From: Spirochaetota bacterium
GTDB taxonomy: Bacteria > Spirochaetota > Spirochaetia > Treponematales > Breznakiellaceae
DNA length: 13,344 nucleotides
Direction: 5' to 3'
NCBI GenBank assembly: GCA_023406985.1
Contig: JAEXTK010000107.1
Span: 1-13,344 of the forward strand
How positions within the stretch are numbered: the first letter of the stretch is position 1; each line of letters starts with the position of its first letter. The translations under genes and the position numbers were made by a program. Under the pieces are notes generated by a model, which had not been told where the DNA came from, searched no databases, and saw only the letters and a list, made by a program, of their open reading frames with translations. Of the stretch, positions 1 through 5,383 are shown piece after piece.

Positions 1-4
1 GAGT

Positions 5-805
5 TTAGCGCAGGAAGCCGTGTGTCCTGAGTTGCCGGGCGGCCTCGTCCCCCGCGGTATCCGGGAAGCCGGTCATCCAGTCTTTGAAGAACCATTCCAG
101 GTAGTGGGAGTACCCCTTGGAAACCCAGGCGGTCGTCATCCCGAGGGCGGCGCCCGGATCGTCGTAGGCCGCGATCATCGCGTCCAGCTCGGCGTCGGTC
201 TGGGCCGCGTACCGGCCGCGGTGGACGACGCCCGGACCCGCGAGCCGGCCCCTCCGCTTGTCGGGTCGGGAGGCGGCGTAGCCGAGCACGAGGGTGATGA
301 GGGGAAAGCAGCCCTTCTCGGGGAGTCCGAGGAGGGCGAAAGCCCGATCCGCGCCCGTCCTGCCGATGCCGTTCGTGAAGAGCGAGTCGATGCCGAGGGC
401 GCGCGCGGCGATGCAGGCGTTCTGGGCCGCGAGCAGGGCGTCCGCGCTCCAGGTGACGAAGGCGTTCATGTCGGCTTCCGCCCCGCCGGAGGCGCCGGCT
501 CCGGAAGCTCCGCCGGAAGCGGGACCGCCCGGGCCGAGCCGCTCCGCGGCGCGGGCGAGCCGATTGCCGTCGGCGCAGAAGACGAGGGCGCGCGAGCCCG
601 CGTACCCGGTGAGCGTCTTCATGGTCGCGCGGTCTTCCACGACGATGATGGAATAGCTCTGCTGGCCCGAGGCCGTGGCGGCCCGGACGGCGGCGCCGAG
701 TACGGCCTCCAGGTCCGCCTCCGCGATTTCGCGGTCGGTGAAGTCGCCGTGGCAAGTCCACAGGCTCCGGATGGTTTCAAGCGTTTCGTTTTTGGCGGCG
801 TCCAT
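5..805 (-). CDS. Nitroreductase family protein
   Basis: A 266-residue protein that fits the FMN-dependent nitroreductase fold, a family that uses NAD(P)H to reduce nitro compounds, quinones or flavins in the cytoplasm. Visible family marks are an N-terminal helix with a weak version of the usual arginine motif (IRSLW near residue 12), the SGQQSY segment near 46 where FMN phosphate contacts normally lie, the helix ACIAARALGIDSLFTNGIG (130-148) and the strand FPLITLVLGY (167-176). Residues 91-111 are a Gly/Ala/Ser-rich insertion. The ATG is supported by AAGGAG 7 nt upstream. It lies 48 bp downstream of a MarR repressor gene on the same strand, and a copy of the marR operator half-site sits between them, so it is probably the regulated target. 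The substrate cannot be read from sequence. The family call is fairly sure; the exact subfamily is not. Confidence 0.85.
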   Translation of the reverse strand: MDAAKNETLETIRSLWTCHGDFTDREIAEADLEAVLGAAVRAATASGQQSYSIIVVEDRATMKTLTGYAGSRALVFCADGNRLARAAERLGPGGPASGGASGAGASGGAEADMNAFVTWSADALLAAQNACIAARALGIDSLFTNGIGRTGADRAFALLGLPEKGCFPLITLVLGYAASRPDKRRGRLAGPGVVHRGRYAAQTDAELDAMIAAYDDPGAALGMTTAWVSKGYSHYLEWFFKDWMTGFPDTAGDEAARQLRTHGFLR

Positions 806-812
806 GGCGCGT

Positions 813-818
813 CTCCTT
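813..818 (-). promoter_or_regulatory. Shine-Dalgarno site of the nitroreductase gene
   Basis: On the minus strand AAGGAG lies 7 nt before the ATG at 805. It fixes the nitroreductase start and contrasts with marR just upstream, which has no such site. Confidence 0.75.
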
Positions 819-819
819 T

Positions 820-839
820 TGATTCGAATTCTAACTATA
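820..839 (-). promoter_or_regulatory. Second MarR-like operator and possible -10 box before the nitroreductase
   Basis: Positions 828-839 carry the 12-mer ATTCTAACTATA, identical to 1299-1310 in the marR promoter. On the minus strand this reads TATAGTTAGAAT and includes the same TAGAAT (-10-like) element. The other half of the palindrome is degenerate here, with about 4 of 8 positions kept. It sits in the 48-bp gap between marR and the nitroreductase. I infer a weaker copy of the marR operator that gives the nitroreductase its own repressed promoter; no good -35 box is visible at the expected distance. Confidence 0.6.
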
Positions 840-853
840 TGCGCCGAAGAGGC

Positions 854-1291
854 TCATTCGGGAGGGAGCGCCTCCAGGTGGCGGGCCAATCGGGAGAGCA
901 GGGCATCGAACTGGGCCTTCTCCTCGGCGCTGAAGCACGCGAACGGATCGAAGCGCCGCTCCGGCCGCCGGGGATCGTCGCGCAGCTCGGCGAGTTTTTC
1001 CGAACCGCGGTCGGTCAGGGCGATCCGGACCCGCTTGCCGTCCTGGCTGTCCCGTCCGCGGCGCACCCAGCCTGCCTTCTCCAGGTTGCGGATGACCACG
1101 GTGGCCGTGGGGCGGTCGCAGAACAGGAGGTCGGCGATGTCGGCCGGGTAGAGGTAGTCCGCCCCCTCGAGCTGCCGCAGGAGATAGTACTGCTTGAGGC
1201 TGACGTCGTGCCGGGCGTAGCCGCGGGAAAGCCAGCGCCGCCAGACGAGGAAGCAGTTCCCGAGTTTTCCCATGAGCGCCGGCGAGGTCAT
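854..1291 (-). CDS. MarR-family transcriptional regulator with OhrR-like cysteine
   Basis: A 145-residue winged-helix repressor of the MarR family, of typical length. The core is visible: dimer helix near 8-25, DIADLLFCDRPTATVVIRNL (51-70) as the helix-turn-helix, and the wing RRGRDSQDGKRVRIALTDRG (77-96) with the family's D-x-R pattern. Three cysteines are present: C13, C58 within the HTH, and C119. C13 in NCFLVW sits where the peroxide-sensing cysteine of OhrR lies (CFxLY in that family), so redox or electrophile sensing is a reasonable inference. The start at 1291 has no Shine-Dalgarno but lies directly behind a promoter; an alternative ATG at 1273 also lacks a ribosome site. The operator overlaps the start codon, so autorepression is expected. 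The nitroreductase follows 48 bp downstream and is the likely target. Confidence 0.88.
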   Translation of the reverse strand: MTSPALMGKLGNCFLVWRRWLSRGYARHDVSLKQYYLLRQLEGADYLYPADIADLLFCDRPTATVVIRNLEKAGWVRRGRDSQDGKRVRIALTDRGSEKLAELRDDPRRPERRFDPFACFSAEEKAQFDALLSRLARHLEALPPE

Positions 1292-1309
1292 AGTTAGTAT
1301 TCTAACTAT
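1290..1309. promoter_or_regulatory. Perfect inverted-repeat operator at marR start
   Basis: ATAGTTAG-N4-CTAACTAT: two perfect 8-bp arms (1290-1297 and 1302-1309) around TATT. The site covers the marR -10 box (1299-1304) and the marR start codon (1289-1291). Size and symmetry suit a MarR dimer, so I infer autoregulation by steric block of RNA polymerase. A related site recurs at 820-839. Confidence 0.82.
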
Positions 1310-1328
1310 AGAGCCCCGCTCCCGTCAA
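1299..1328 (-). promoter_or_regulatory. marR promoter, probably leaderless
   Basis: Minus strand: -35 TTGACG (1328-1323), an 18-bp spacer, then -10 TAGAAT (1304-1299). The -10 box ends 7 nt before the ATG at 1291, so transcription should begin at or next to the A of the start codon. Confidence 0.7.
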
Positions 1329-1334
1329 GCGGGG
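1314..1334 (-). terminator. Possible hom terminator hairpin overlapping the marR -35 box
   Basis: CCCCGCT (1314-1320) and AGCGGGG (1328-1334) form a perfect 7-bp stem with a 7-nt loop, starting 17 nt after the hom stop codon. There is no T-run behind it, so intrinsic termination would be weak. The marR -35 box TTGACG lies in the loop and stem edge, so one short segment may end hom transcription and start marR transcription. Confidence 0.4.
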
Positions 1335-1351
1335 GCGGGGCGACGGCGCGA

Positions 1352-2683
1352 TCAGGAGAGGACGGGGTAGATCTTCGGCTCGGACCTGAAGACGCCGGGC
1401 CGCTTACGGCGCATCTCCGCGATGGCGCGGTCCACGCTCGACCGGGTACAGGGCATGGTCTCCACGCAGAAGACGGCGACGTCCTTGCCGTGGAGGTTGT
1501 GGCCTACCGTATCGATGTTGATGCCCTGATCCCCGATGGCCGTGGTGACGAGGCCGGTGATGCCGGGCACGTCCTCCGTATCGAAGATGAGGGTATAGGG
1601 GAAGGGGATGTCGTCCAGGTTGCGGAGCTCGCCGTGGCCGTTCGGCGAGGACGCGGCGGCGTTCCCCTCGTTGCGCGCGATGAAGACGATGTCGGCGACG
1701 ACGGCGCTGCCGGTCTCCAGGGAGCCGGCGCCCTTGCCGACCAGGATGTGCTCGCCGGAATAGCGGTTCATGAAACGGATGGCGTTCGTCGCGCCGTTGA
1801 CCCGGGAAAGGACGTTGGTCTGCTTCACCATCATGGGAGACACCTGGGCGTGGACGACCCCGTTCACGAGCTGGGCCTGGCAGATGAGCTTGATCGCGGA
1901 GTCCAATTCCTTGGCGGCCCGGATATCGCCCTTGGTCACGTCCTGGATGCCGCGGATGGTGAGTTTCCCGTATTCCACCCTGCGGCCGAACGCGAGGCGG
2001 ATGAGGAGGGCGAGCTTGTGGCCCGCGTCCCCGCCGCCGATGTCGAGGGTCGGGTCGGCCTCCGCGTAGCCGGCTTCTTGAGCGAGGGCGAGCGCCTCCT
2101 GGAAGGAGAGGTCCTCCGCCTGCATCTTGGACAGGACGTAGTTGCTCGTCCCGTTCATGATGCCGGAGAGGGAGGCTACTTCGTCCCCGGCGAAGGAATC
2201 CTTCACCACCCGGATGACGGGGATGGCGCCGCAGACGGCGGCCTCGAACCCGAGCTCCACGCCCTTCTCCCGGGCCGCGGTGAACAGGACTTCGCCCTGT
2301 TCGGCCAGGAGGGCCTTGTTCGCGGTCACCAGGTGCTTGCCGCTCCGGATGGCGCGCTCGCAGACGCCGAGCACGAAGGGCGAGGTTCCGCCGATGGTTT
2401 CCACCACCAGGTCGATGTCCGGATCGGCGAAGACGGCGTCGATCCGGGCCGACGCCTCGGCGCTCGTGAGGTCGGCCCCGCCGCCCGCGAAGAGGCCCAG
2501 CGGCAGGTCGTGCCGGGACGCCGAGCGGGAGGGGAAGAGGTCCACGATGCGCGTGAGCTCGATGCGGCGTCCGGACCGGTGTGCCAGGGCCTCGGCCTGG
2601 TCCAGCATGATACGCGCGACGCCGCTTCCGACGGTGCCGCACCCGAGCAGGGCGACTTTGAACGCTTTCCCCGTGGTTTTCAT
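1352..2683 (-). CDS. hom: Homoserine dehydrogenase with C-terminal ACT domain
   Basis: Catalyses NAD(P)H-dependent reduction of aspartate semialdehyde to homoserine, the branch point to threonine and methionine. The 443 residues match the monofunctional enzyme. The Rossmann motif GCGTVGSG is at 14-21, ANKALLA at 121-127, and the family signature around GIMNGTSNYVLSKM at 174-187. The catalytic region EADPTLDIGGGDAGHKLA (208-225) keeps the acidic residues and the lysine K223. An ACT domain begins near 364 (FDTEDVPGITGLV), so feedback regulation by an amino acid such as threonine is likely from family knowledge. The ATG at 2683 has no Shine-Dalgarno but follows a promoter by 6 nt. There is no aspartokinase fused or adjacent. 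It is divergent from terC and transcribed towards marR. Confidence 0.95.
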   Translation of the reverse strand: MKTTGKAFKVALLGCGTVGSGVARIMLDQAEALAHRSGRRIELTRIVDLFPSRSASRHDLPLGLFAGGGADLTSAEASARIDAVFADPDIDLVVETIGGTSPFVLGVCERAIRSGKHLVTANKALLAEQGEVLFTAAREKGVELGFEAAVCGAIPVIRVVKDSFAGDEVASLSGIMNGTSNYVLSKMQAEDLSFQEALALAQEAGYAEADPTLDIGGGDAGHKLALLIRLAFGRRVEYGKLTIRGIQDVTKGDIRAAKELDSAIKLICQAQLVNGVVHAQVSPMMVKQTNVLSRVNGATNAIRFMNRYSGEHILVGKGAGSLETGSAVVADIVFIARNEGNAAASSPNGHGELRNLDDIPFPYTLIFDTEDVPGITGLVTTAIGDQGINIDTVGHNLHGKDVAVFCVETMPCTRSSVDRAIAEMRRKRPGVFRSEPKIYPVLS

Positions 2684-2689
2684 GGTTCG

Positions 2690-2719
2690 AATCTAGCCGA
2701 GCGGGCGTGCGCGCGACAA
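2690..2719 (-). promoter_or_regulatory. hom promoter, probably leaderless
   Basis: Minus strand: -35 TTGTCG (2719-2714), an 18-bp spacer, and -10 TAGATT (2695-2690), ending 6 nt before the hom ATG. No purine-rich ribosome site precedes the start. The geometry matches the promoters of marR, the symporter and the SDR-like gene in this window. Confidence 0.6.
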
Positions 2720-2766
2720 GCGCCGGCCGGCCGAAAGGCGCGACGAGCGTTTCATCGATCGCGCTC

Positions 2767-2795
2767 TTGAGTAGTTTTTCGCGCGAGGGTATTGT
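2767..2795 (+). promoter_or_regulatory. terC promoter
   Basis: TTGAGT (2767-2772), a 17-bp spacer, and TATTGT (2790-2795). The start site would be near 2802, giving an untranslated leader of about 108 nt before the terC ATG at 2910. Confidence 0.5.
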
Positions 2796-2909
2796 GTGAA
2801 GTGCGGCGTCGCCGAGGAAGGGTCGGGATCACTGAGTGCCCGTACTACGTCCGAATCAAACACCAGCTCCTCCGAATCGGGGAGAGGCGCAAGTCACGGA
2901 GCACTCTCT
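2796..2909 (+). promoter_or_regulatory. 5' leader of terC with potential RNA structure
   Basis: The stretch between promoter and terC ATG holds several possible helices: CGGG/CCCG enclosing CAC-TGA-GTG (about 2824-2842), a bulged CTCC...GGAG hairpin (2867-2884), and GCACTC (2901-2906) just after the ribosome site GGAG (2898-2901), which could pair with GAGTGC near 2834-2839. This layout could control ribosome access. TerC-family manganese exporters are often under the yybP-ykoY Mn2+ riboswitch, but I do not find its conserved loop (GGGGAGUAGC) or the CCGGCUUUG-type partner here. The reading frame is open upstream to 2796, yet the encoded residues are not TerC-like and have no ribosome site. 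Confidence 0.35.
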
Positions 2910-3929
2910 ATGAGCAGCACTCTTTTCTGGGCCATCTTTTTGGGAACGTACGGGGTCGTGTTCGCCCTGGACATGTTCGTCATTTCCCGTCGCCACGGGG
3001 AAATCACCACGGCGACCGCGCTGCGGTGGACGGGCCTCTGGGTGCTGGTGGCGTTGGCGTACGGCGTCGCCATCTATCTTTGGTATCCGCAGAACGCCGC
3101 CGGCGCGGACCGGACCGCCACGGTCCTTTCCCTGAAGTACCTTTCGGGCTACCTCACCGAGTACAGCCTGTCCATCGACAACCTCTTCGTCTTCATCATG
3201 ATCTTCTCCATGATGGCGGTGCATAAGGATGCGCAGCCGCGCCTCCTCAAGCTCGGCATCCTCCTGTCGGTGGTGCTGCGCGTGCTGTTCATCCTGGTCG
3301 GCATGGGCCTCGTGACGGCCTTCCACTGGCTCCTGTACGTCTTCGGCGCCGTCCTGCTCTGGACGGCGTTCAAGATGGCCTTTTCCGGGGAAGAAGAACG
3401 CATCGATCCCGAATCGAACATGCTGTTCCGCGCGGCGAACAAGTTGTTCTCCATCGACCCGGATCCCTATCCGACGACCTTCTTCACCAAGCAGGAAGGC
3501 AAGACGCACCTGACGCGGCTTTTCCTCGTTTTCTTGGTGATCGGTTCCACGGACGTCCTGTTCGCCCTCGACTCCATTCCCGCGATCATCGGCGTCGTGA
3601 AGGAGGGCGGCCGGAGCGTCCTGACGTCCTCCCAGGAAGACTTCATCGCCGTCACGTCCAACGTGTTCGCGGTGATGGGCCTCTCGTCCCTCTTCTTCGC
3701 CCTGCAGGGCTTGCTCGGCAAATTCCGGTTCCTGCAGCACGGCGTCAGCATCATCCTGGCCTTCATCGCCTGTAAGATGATCCTCTCCGCCCTGCCTTCC
3801 GTGTCCAAGTTCTTCGAGGGACACACCTGGGTCTCGCTCGCGGTGATCGCGCTCTCCATCGGCCTGTCCATCATCCTCTCCATGATCATTCCCGAGGGGA
3901 ACGATCGGACCGACCGGGAAGAGGCCTGA
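2910..3929 (+). CDS. TerC/Alx-family integral membrane protein, likely metal (Mn2+) exporter
   Basis: A 339-residue polytopic inner-membrane protein of the TerC family, whose characterised members (Alx, MeeF/YkoY) export manganese. About eight or nine hydrophobic segments are visible. The two family signatures are present: LSIDNLFVF at 88-95, and STDVLFALDSIPAI at 213-226; the acidic residues in both are thought to coordinate the metal. An extra acidic residue sits in the first segment (ALDMF, 19-23), and TSNVFAVMGLSSLFFAL (249-265) matches the conserved C-terminal half. The start at 2910 is chosen because GGAG lies 8 nt upstream and the family's first helix begins here; the frame is open to an ATG at 2796, but those 38 residues are low-complexity and not TerC-like. 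It stands alone, divergent from hom. Substrate is inferred from family only. Confidence 0.9.
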   Translation: MSSTLFWAIFLGTYGVVFALDMFVISRRHGEITTATALRWTGLWVLVALAYGVAIYLWYPQNAAGADRTATVLSLKYLSGYLTEYSLSIDNLFVFIMIFSMMAVHKDAQPRLLKLGILLSVVLRVLFILVGMGLVTAFHWLLYVFGAVLLWTAFKMAFSGEEERIDPESNMLFRAANKLFSIDPDPYPTTFFTKQEGKTHLTRLFLVFLVIGSTDVLFALDSIPAIIGVVKEGGRSVLTSSQEDFIAVTSNVFAVMGLSSLFFALQGLLGKFRFLQHGVSIILAFIACKMILSALPSVSKFFEGHTWVSLAVIALSIGLSIILSMIIPEGNDRTDREEA

Positions 3930-3951
3930 GCGCCGGAACAGGAACGTCGGG

Positions 3952-3972
3952 GGGCCCGCCGCGCGCGGGCCC
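3952..3972. terminator. Bidirectional GC hairpin between terC and the symporter gene
   Basis: GGGCCCGC (3952-3959) and GCGGGCCC (3965-3972) form a perfect 8-bp stem with a 5-nt loop, lying 22 nt after the terC stop and 15 nt past the end of the convergent symporter gene. There is no T-tract, so it may be a weak terminator or an RNA-stabilising hairpin shared by both transcripts. Confidence 0.5.
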
Positions 3973-3987
3973 GGGGGCGTCCGACCG

Positions 3988-5220
3988 CTACACGAAGTGG
4001 CGCGCTTCCTTGTCCTCTTGGAAGCCGGTGAGCCGCCCGACGGCGTAGGTGCCGAGCGAGGCGATGAGGACGTCCAGGAAGGTCCCGATGGCGACGAGGT
4101 AGAAGGCCACCGGTTTCAGGATCAGGTAGCCCGCCTCGAAGCCGCGCCCGTACACGCCGCAGAGCACCGCCAAGGCCACGTAGGCGCCGTCGCCGGGATG
4201 GCGGGCGAGCAGCGTCGACACGCCCACCGCGGTGACCGCGATGCCGATGAGGTCGCCGAGGGTGACGCCGAGGCTCGAGTACGACTTTATGATGACGATG
4301 AGGGAGACCACCGCGACCATGGCGCTGCCGGCTTTGCCGAAGGCGCCGAAGAGGGCCAGCGAGACCGCGTTCGCGCGGCGCTGGACCCCGTGGTTCTCCT
4401 TCGCGTGGCGCAGAAGCACGGGCAGGGAGAAATTCATGTCCCCGGAGAAGAGGCCCGCGATCGCGCTGCCCGCGGCGCCGTAGAGTACCTTCCACGGGTT
4501 GGTCTTCGGGCCGAGCAGATAGAGGAACAACGGCAGGATGCCCAAACCGAGGACGACCGAAGAGACGCCGAGGAGCACGAGGAGGTCGCGGAAAACCTCG
4601 GCCTTGAGCGCCCCGTGGAGGCGCACCGCCCAATACGCGCCGAGGGCGATCATCACCACGCCGAGGATCTCGGAAAAGAAGGCCGCGACGTAATAGAAGA
4701 TCCGCGAGAAGGAATCGACGAGGGACGTGACGACCTTGGAGTAGGTCCGGTCGTAGGAAAGTCCCGCCCCGAGGAAGAAGGCGAGTACGCAGATCGGAAG
4801 GATGAAGGAACCGTCGGAGGCGAACGCCGAGAAGGCGTTGGAGGGGAACAGGTCGAGGATGCCTTGGCCGACATCCAGACCGACTCCTTCCTTCTGCCCC
4901 TCGATGAGGATCGGGATCCGCGCCGGCGGGAACAGCACGGCGACGATGAGACCGACGACCGCGAAGAACAGCGCGGACGAAAAAACGATCGCCAAGGTCT
5001 TGAGGACCACGTCCCACATGCGGTTGTCTTGGCGAAGTTCATAGACGGCGACCGCCAGCGAGAAGAACAGCGTCGGCACCAGCGCGTAGCGCCCGATCTG
5101 GATGGCCGCCTTTTCAACCCAGGCGAGCGCGGCCAGGACCGATTGGTTGTCGTGCGGCAGGAGGAAGCCGAGCGCGACGCCGAGCAGCGAACCGAGAAGC
5201 AGTTTCAGCCAAACCTTCAT
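3988..5220 (-). CDS. Divergent dicarboxylate/amino acid:cation symporter (DAACS family)
   Basis: A 410-residue inner-membrane transporter resembling DctA/GltP/GltPh, which import C4-dicarboxylates or acidic amino acids with Na+ or H+. Family features include the N-terminal LLLGSLLGVALGFLLP helix, LPICVLAFFLGAGL (141-154), and the re-entrant loop region followed by LPVLLRHAKENHGVQRRA (266-283). The key motifs are changed: the serine-rich hairpin SSxATLP is replaced by GDMNFSLP (260-267), and NMDGTA of TM7 by FGKAGSA (294-300), so the classical Na+/substrate site is not kept. Substrate may therefore differ. I choose the ATG at 5220 because a -35/-10 pair ends 8 nt before it and an upstream in-frame ATG (5250) lies inside that promoter. 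It is divergent from a sensor kinase that shares a promoter motif with it. Confidence 0.82.
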   Translation of the reverse strand: MKVWLKLLLGSLLGVALGFLLPHDNQSVLAALAWVEKAAIQIGRYALVPTLFFSLAVAVYELRQDNRMWDVVLKTLAIVFSSALFFAVVGLIVAVLFPPARIPILIEGQKEGVGLDVGQGILDLFPSNAFSAFASDGSFILPICVLAFFLGAGLSYDRTYSKVVTSLVDSFSRIFYYVAAFFSEILGVVMIALGAYWAVRLHGALKAEVFRDLLVLLGVSSVVLGLGILPLFLYLLGPKTNPWKVLYGAAGSAIAGLFSGDMNFSLPVLLRHAKENHGVQRRANAVSLALFGAFGKAGSAMVAVVSLIVIIKSYSSLGVTLGDLIGIAVTAVGVSTLLARHPGDGAYVALAVLCGVYGRGFEAGYLILKPVAFYLVAIGTFLDVLIASLGTYAVGRLTGFQEDKEARHFV

Positions 5221-5228
5221 GAATTCCG

Positions 5229-5257
5229 AGGATACTTGATGGGTGCCCATGCGTCAA
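5229..5257 (-). promoter_or_regulatory. Symporter promoter with inverted repeat in the spacer; probably leaderless
   Basis: Minus strand: -35 TTGACG (5257-5252), a 17-bp spacer, and -10 TATCCT (5234-5229), ending 8 nt before the ATG at 5220. The spacer holds the inverted repeat ATGGG-N2-CCCAT (5239-5250), a good place for a repressor. Its left part, CATGGGCACC on this strand, recurs in the kinase promoter at 5353-5362. Confidence 0.65.
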
Positions 5258-5321
5258 CGACCGGCCTTCGCCCCCACGCCGCCGCCGGAACGGGCCCGTC
5301 CGCGCGGAATCGGCCGCGCAT

Positions 5322-5350
5322 TTGAATCGGAGCGGCGGTCGGATTATGAT
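5322..5350 (+). promoter_or_regulatory. Promoter of the hybrid histidine kinase gene
   Basis: TTGAAT (5322-5327), a 17-bp spacer, and TATGAT (5345-5350, 5 of 6 to the sigma-70 consensus). Transcription should start near 5357, giving a leader of about 27 nt. A GCGCGG/CCGCGC inverted repeat (5302-5319) lies just upstream of the -35 box. Confidence 0.65.
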
Positions 5351-5352
5351 TC

Positions 5353-5362
5353 CATGGGCACC
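5353..5362 (+). repeat. Copy of a 10-bp motif shared with the divergent symporter promoter
   Basis: CATGGGCACC here, directly after the kinase -10 box, equals the minus-strand sequence at 5251-5242 within the symporter promoter spacer. The two copies face opposite ways and hold the same orientation relative to their own genes. The second half of the inverted repeat is less well kept here (CGTAT against CCAT). The copy also begins a five-codon frame (ATG at 5354, stop TGA at 5366), probably by chance. Confidence 0.45.
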
Positions 5363-5383
5363 GTATGACACCTTGGGGGACTG

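Noticed and set aside
20..1297. Long plus-strand open frame of 425 codons opposite the nitroreductase and marR
   Set aside because: It is antisense to two recognisable genes. The product is Gly/Arg/Glu-rich without any family motif, as expected when high-GC coding DNA is read on the other strand.
2796..2909. Extending TerC by 38 residues to the ATG at 2796
   Set aside because: The extension is Ser/Gly-rich and unlike TerC, has no ribosome site, and begins at the edge of the predicted -10 box. GGAG before 2910 gives a better start.
2760..2909. yybP-ykoY Mn2+ riboswitch upstream of terC
   Set aside because: A GAGTAG string occurs at 2769-2774, but it lies inside the promoter, and the conserved purine-rich loop and its CCGGCUUUG-type partner are missing.
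5302..5319. GCGCGG/CCGCGC inverted repeat upstream of the kinase -35 box
   Set aside because: A 6-bp GC-only repeat is common by chance at this base composition and has no second copy, so I do not claim an operator.
3997..5325. 442-codon plus-strand frame opposite the symporter
   Set aside because: The minus-strand symporter has clear membrane helices and family sequence. This antisense product is a charged, motif-free shadow.
5354..5368. Tiny upstream frame (MGTV-stop) in the kinase leader
   Set aside because: Four codons, with no ribosome site, and only present because the shared CATGGGCACC motif contains an ATG. I treat it as chance.
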